In this document: in pieces, positions 60,914 through 64,000 of the stretch
Layout: the number at the start of each line of letters is the position of its first letter
Numbering within the stretch: the stretch's first letter is position 1
Source of the DNA: Loxodes magnus
Taxonomy: Eukaryota; Ciliophora; Karyorelictea; Loxodida; Loxodidae
Length of the DNA stretch: 64,000 bases
Direction of reading: 5' to 3'
Assembly: GCA_946699065.1 (NCBI GenBank)
Contig: CAMPDV010001598.1
Span: 42,904 to 106,903, forward strand
Translations under genes and position numbers: made by a program
The notes under the pieces: generated by a model
What the model was told of the DNA's origin: nothing
Seen by the model: the letters and a program-made list of their open reading frames with translations, nothing else
The model's database searches: none

Positions 60914-63194
60914 TAAAATTTATTTCAAAACACAATTCAAATAATAGTAGGTTCTTACAAGAGAAAATGTTCTTTTAAAGATTAATTTCTAAACTTCTTC
61001 TTATAAAGTCTTATAAAATGACTATATAATTACTACATTATGATCTATTACTTTTATTTTCTTTTTGATTATAAATATGCTTGCAATGCTTTTTAAGAGT
61101 ATTGGCTATAATTTTGGCTCTTTATGCTAATGATAAGGTATTTGGACTTTAATATTGATAAAATTTAGCTAAATTTGATAGATTATTTGAATTTTTGACT
61201 TAATTAAGAATAAAGAGGAATCAGAATGGTTTTATAAGCCTTTATTTAACTATATCCTTATTATGCTAAAATTAGTTACAAAGGAAAATATTCTGAGAAA
61301 CATAAAAAAAGCTATAATCAAATTTTAGTTACAAACCAAAGTCTTTTGGGGTATCTAATTCAAGAACTCTCTTACTATTAAATTGTATGATGCTGTTGTT
61401 TAACCTAAAACCTTTCATACTTTTTATAAGGCTTTTTTAATTTCTGTTTTCTTTTTGATTCATTTTAGATTATTTAAATTTCTTTTTTTAACTTTGTTTT
61501 CTCTTTTATTTTTTTTAATTTTGCAAGTTTTTTTCTAATATTTATCAATAAATTTTTTACGTTTATTTTTATTTTTTTATGTTTTTTTTACCATTTTTTA
61601 GAAAATATGATTGTTTAAAATTTTAGAATTTTGTCAATTTTTATTTCGCTTTATTTTAATCTCTCTATTCAATTTTTTAAACTTTTTTAATTCAGACATT
61701 CTATTATTTCAGATTAGGGTTATAAATTCCATATTTTCTATTTTTTTAATTATTTCATTAATATTTCCTTTTATAATATTTTTTCTTATATATTTTCCTC
61801 GGCTTTACTATTATTTACGATTTACTTTTTAAAGTGATTTTTTAATTTTTTCTTTAGATTACTTTTTTAAAATTTTATTTATTGAAATATAATATAAAAT
61901 TATAAATGATTGCGTTTTTCACCCAGCGTTTAACAGGTTTAATTTTTTAAATGATAAGAAGAAAATATTTAATATAATAGAAAAAATTAAATTTAGTTTA
62001 ATAAAAAATATATTTAACCTAAAGAAAAATATATGCAGTAAAAGATTAATTTAAGATATTAAAAAAGGAGAAAAATAATTTGATATAAAATAAATCTAAA
62101 ACACGGTCTTCATAAAATTTCTTTATAATCCTACTTTTAAACTTGATGCTAATTATAAAAAAATTAAAAATCAAGAAATTTAAAAGAAACTCTAAACATC
62201 CTTCAAAACCTTTTTAAATAATAAAATGCACTTTTATTGTATAATCTTTGAGTGAAAAGTTTAAAAATATATAATTTGTATCTAAAAATAAAAAAAAAAT
62301 AGAAATATTGAATGAAAAAACATGAAAAATTAGAATCTAAAATAAAAAGCTAGAGATACTATTGAATAATAAGTCTCTTATTTTATAATAAAAATAAAAT
62401 ATATTTAATTAATGGAAAAAGTTACTTTATATTCCTCAAGTTAAAACTTAAAACTTCATTAATGCTTTTATAAAATAATTTATGTTAAGAAATTATAGAA
62501 AATTTTTTTACTCTCTATTGCAATATCTAGACTGTTCCTAAAAAAATATTTTTTGAATAATCAGAAGTATGTTTAATGAAAATGAACATCTTTAAAAAAA
62601 TATCAAATAATCCAATATGTTGATAAATTATTTTTAGATTTTTTATATTTTCTCTACTTAAACATAATAGTTTAATGACTTCTGAATAAATGTGATAAAA
62701 TTTCACTATAGATTCTTTTAATGAAGAAGAGTAAACTAATAATAATATAATTCGCATCTAAAAGATTAAGAAAAAATTATCAAAAGTATATCAATAGAGA
62801 ATAAAACCAAGAAATGAGTCATAAATTAGTATCCAAATACTTGAAAAACTCACCCATGAAGTAAAGAAAAAATGCCTAAAATTAAATAATCAAAAATCTT
62901 GGGTTTAAAAATAAAAATACTAAAACACGAAAATTTACGGTAATGGTACTGGAAAAATAAGAAAGCGAACAAAATTTAGAACAAGATTCAAATTAATCTA
63001 TTAAAATAAAGCTAAAGTGCTAGCACGATTGTAATTTTGAAAATTTTTAAATTCCGATTAACTACTAACTATGGCTTAAGGAATTTCACTGACAGTGAAT
63101 GTAATAAATCGGTACTATTATTGATGTCAATTGTAAGAGCATTATGTAGAAAATTGTTGCGGTAGCCTTTATGGTTTTAAAATATCAGATATAT
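60914..63194. other. very AT-rich, nothing recognised
   Basis: T-rich on plus from 61440 to 61870, then A-rich; the switch near 61900 resembles a strand-composition boundary. No gene was resolved. Confidence 0.35.
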
Positions 63195-63206
63195 AAATAT
63201 GATTAT

Positions 63207-63580
63207 AGAACGTGTAACACCTAGATGACGCTCAGTTCTTTCAATATTATATAAAAAGAAAGTGTATTCATACTTCTTATTGCCACTCTTGCTGTCCAAT
63301 GAGTCACGTCAGCTTCTCCCAATGAGTAATCTGTTTATTAAAGATTATTCTTTAATCTTGAATCAAATGCTCGAGTCTTCTTGAGATCAAAATAAGGATT
63401 AGTAATTAAGTCATTAGTTAGCCCGCTAGTCAAATATACATACTACTAATGAGGACCCTCGGGTAAGTTGGGCTTTTTTCTTTCGATTTTTTCCAGCTTT
63501 CTCTGTGGTGGTATCTAGTGCAAGATTATTCGCAATTTTTATGCACTGCACAGATTACATACTAGTTCTCCTGACCGCGT
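63207..63580 (-). repeat. hairpin-bearing dispersed repeat, copy 7 (inverted relative to copy 2)
   Basis: It begins with the stem-loop 63207-63239 (AGAAC, GTAACACC, GACGCTC, GTTCT; degraded) after the flank ATGATTATAG. It continues with CCAATGAGTCACGTCAG, TCTTGAATCAAATGC and GCACTGCACAG up to GTTCTCCTGACCG, mirroring 41220-41580. Confidence 0.75.
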
Positions 63581-64000
63581 TCAATATCCCATATAATCCT
63601 TATAAAAGGGAGTAAATTCATAATTCTGATATTTTAGTCTAAACTATTACTTATGCAGCTTTTTTTGGATCATTATTAACCGCAGCTTTTTTATTTATTT
63701 CTATTGGTTTTATTCTGGTGACTAAGCTCACATTCTGCTACTATTCTTACAAAAAGTTTTATTTTTTCAAGGTTTTAGCAAAAGTTAAAATAACAGAAAA
63801 AAATGGTTAAATTATATGAAATTTTGAAATAAATTTGAATTAAATTAGATAAAAATACTATTAGTATACTAATTAAGCTTAATAGTTTTCAAAATTGTTT
63901 AAGTGGTATAAATGATAAATATATCAAAATTAAGATAGTAAATTAATAGAAAATAAGTATAAAATATCTTTTAATTAATTATCTAAAATTATTAAAAAAT

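Overview
The window reads as nuclear DNA of a ciliate, most likely a karyorelictean such as Loxodes. Inside unmistakable domains all three standard stop codons are sense: TAA and TAG sit where Gln is expected, and TGA sits at invariant Trp positions (kinase subdomain IX, the closing Trp of MORN repeats, the Trp before the kinase APE motif). Genes still end at a TGA. This matches the ambiguous karyorelict code (NCBI table 27: UAA/UAG = Gln, UGA = Trp or stop). Standard-code ORFs are therefore meaningless here, and I re-read both strands by eye. Several genes close only after removing a 17-nt GT...AG intron, another karyorelict/heterotrich-like trait. Because no codon is an unconditional stop, every frame stays open. 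Spans where I could not choose a frame are listed as unresolved.

1-30.6 kb is a dense euchromatic block: a giant coiled-coil protein (partial), a RING-TRAF zinc finger-SPRY protein, a receptor-like kinase, a CCDC77 homologue (centrosome/basal-body family), a secreted protein, an N-terminally MGCC lipid-anchor-type LRR protein, a bL17 ribosomal protein (probably mitochondrial), a mu-type GST, several small unknowns, and a 1281-aa protein with 26 TPRs fused to a kinase domain whose DFG is DLS.

30.6-37.1 kb holds two tRNA-like genes, a broken paralogue of the TPR-kinase and an intron-containing unknown. 37.2-40.3 kb is a 1038-aa MORN-repeat/LRR protein.

From about 35.7 kb the DNA changes character: more AT, long gene-poor stretches, and dispersed copies of a repeat carrying a near-perfect hairpin (arms AGAGC...GCACC / GGTGC...GCTCT), arranged in inverted pairs. 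One pair flanks the MORN-LRR gene. A longer inverted repeat (about 530-680 bp per arm) bounds a 9.7-kb block containing a GNAT acetyltransferase, TPR relics and a protein kinase-pentapeptide-WD40 gene. Beyond it lie two related coiled-coil ORFs. This half looks like accessory or mobile-element territory carrying signalling genes, with decayed TPR-kinase copies scattered through it. I see no recognisable transposase or reverse transcriptase.
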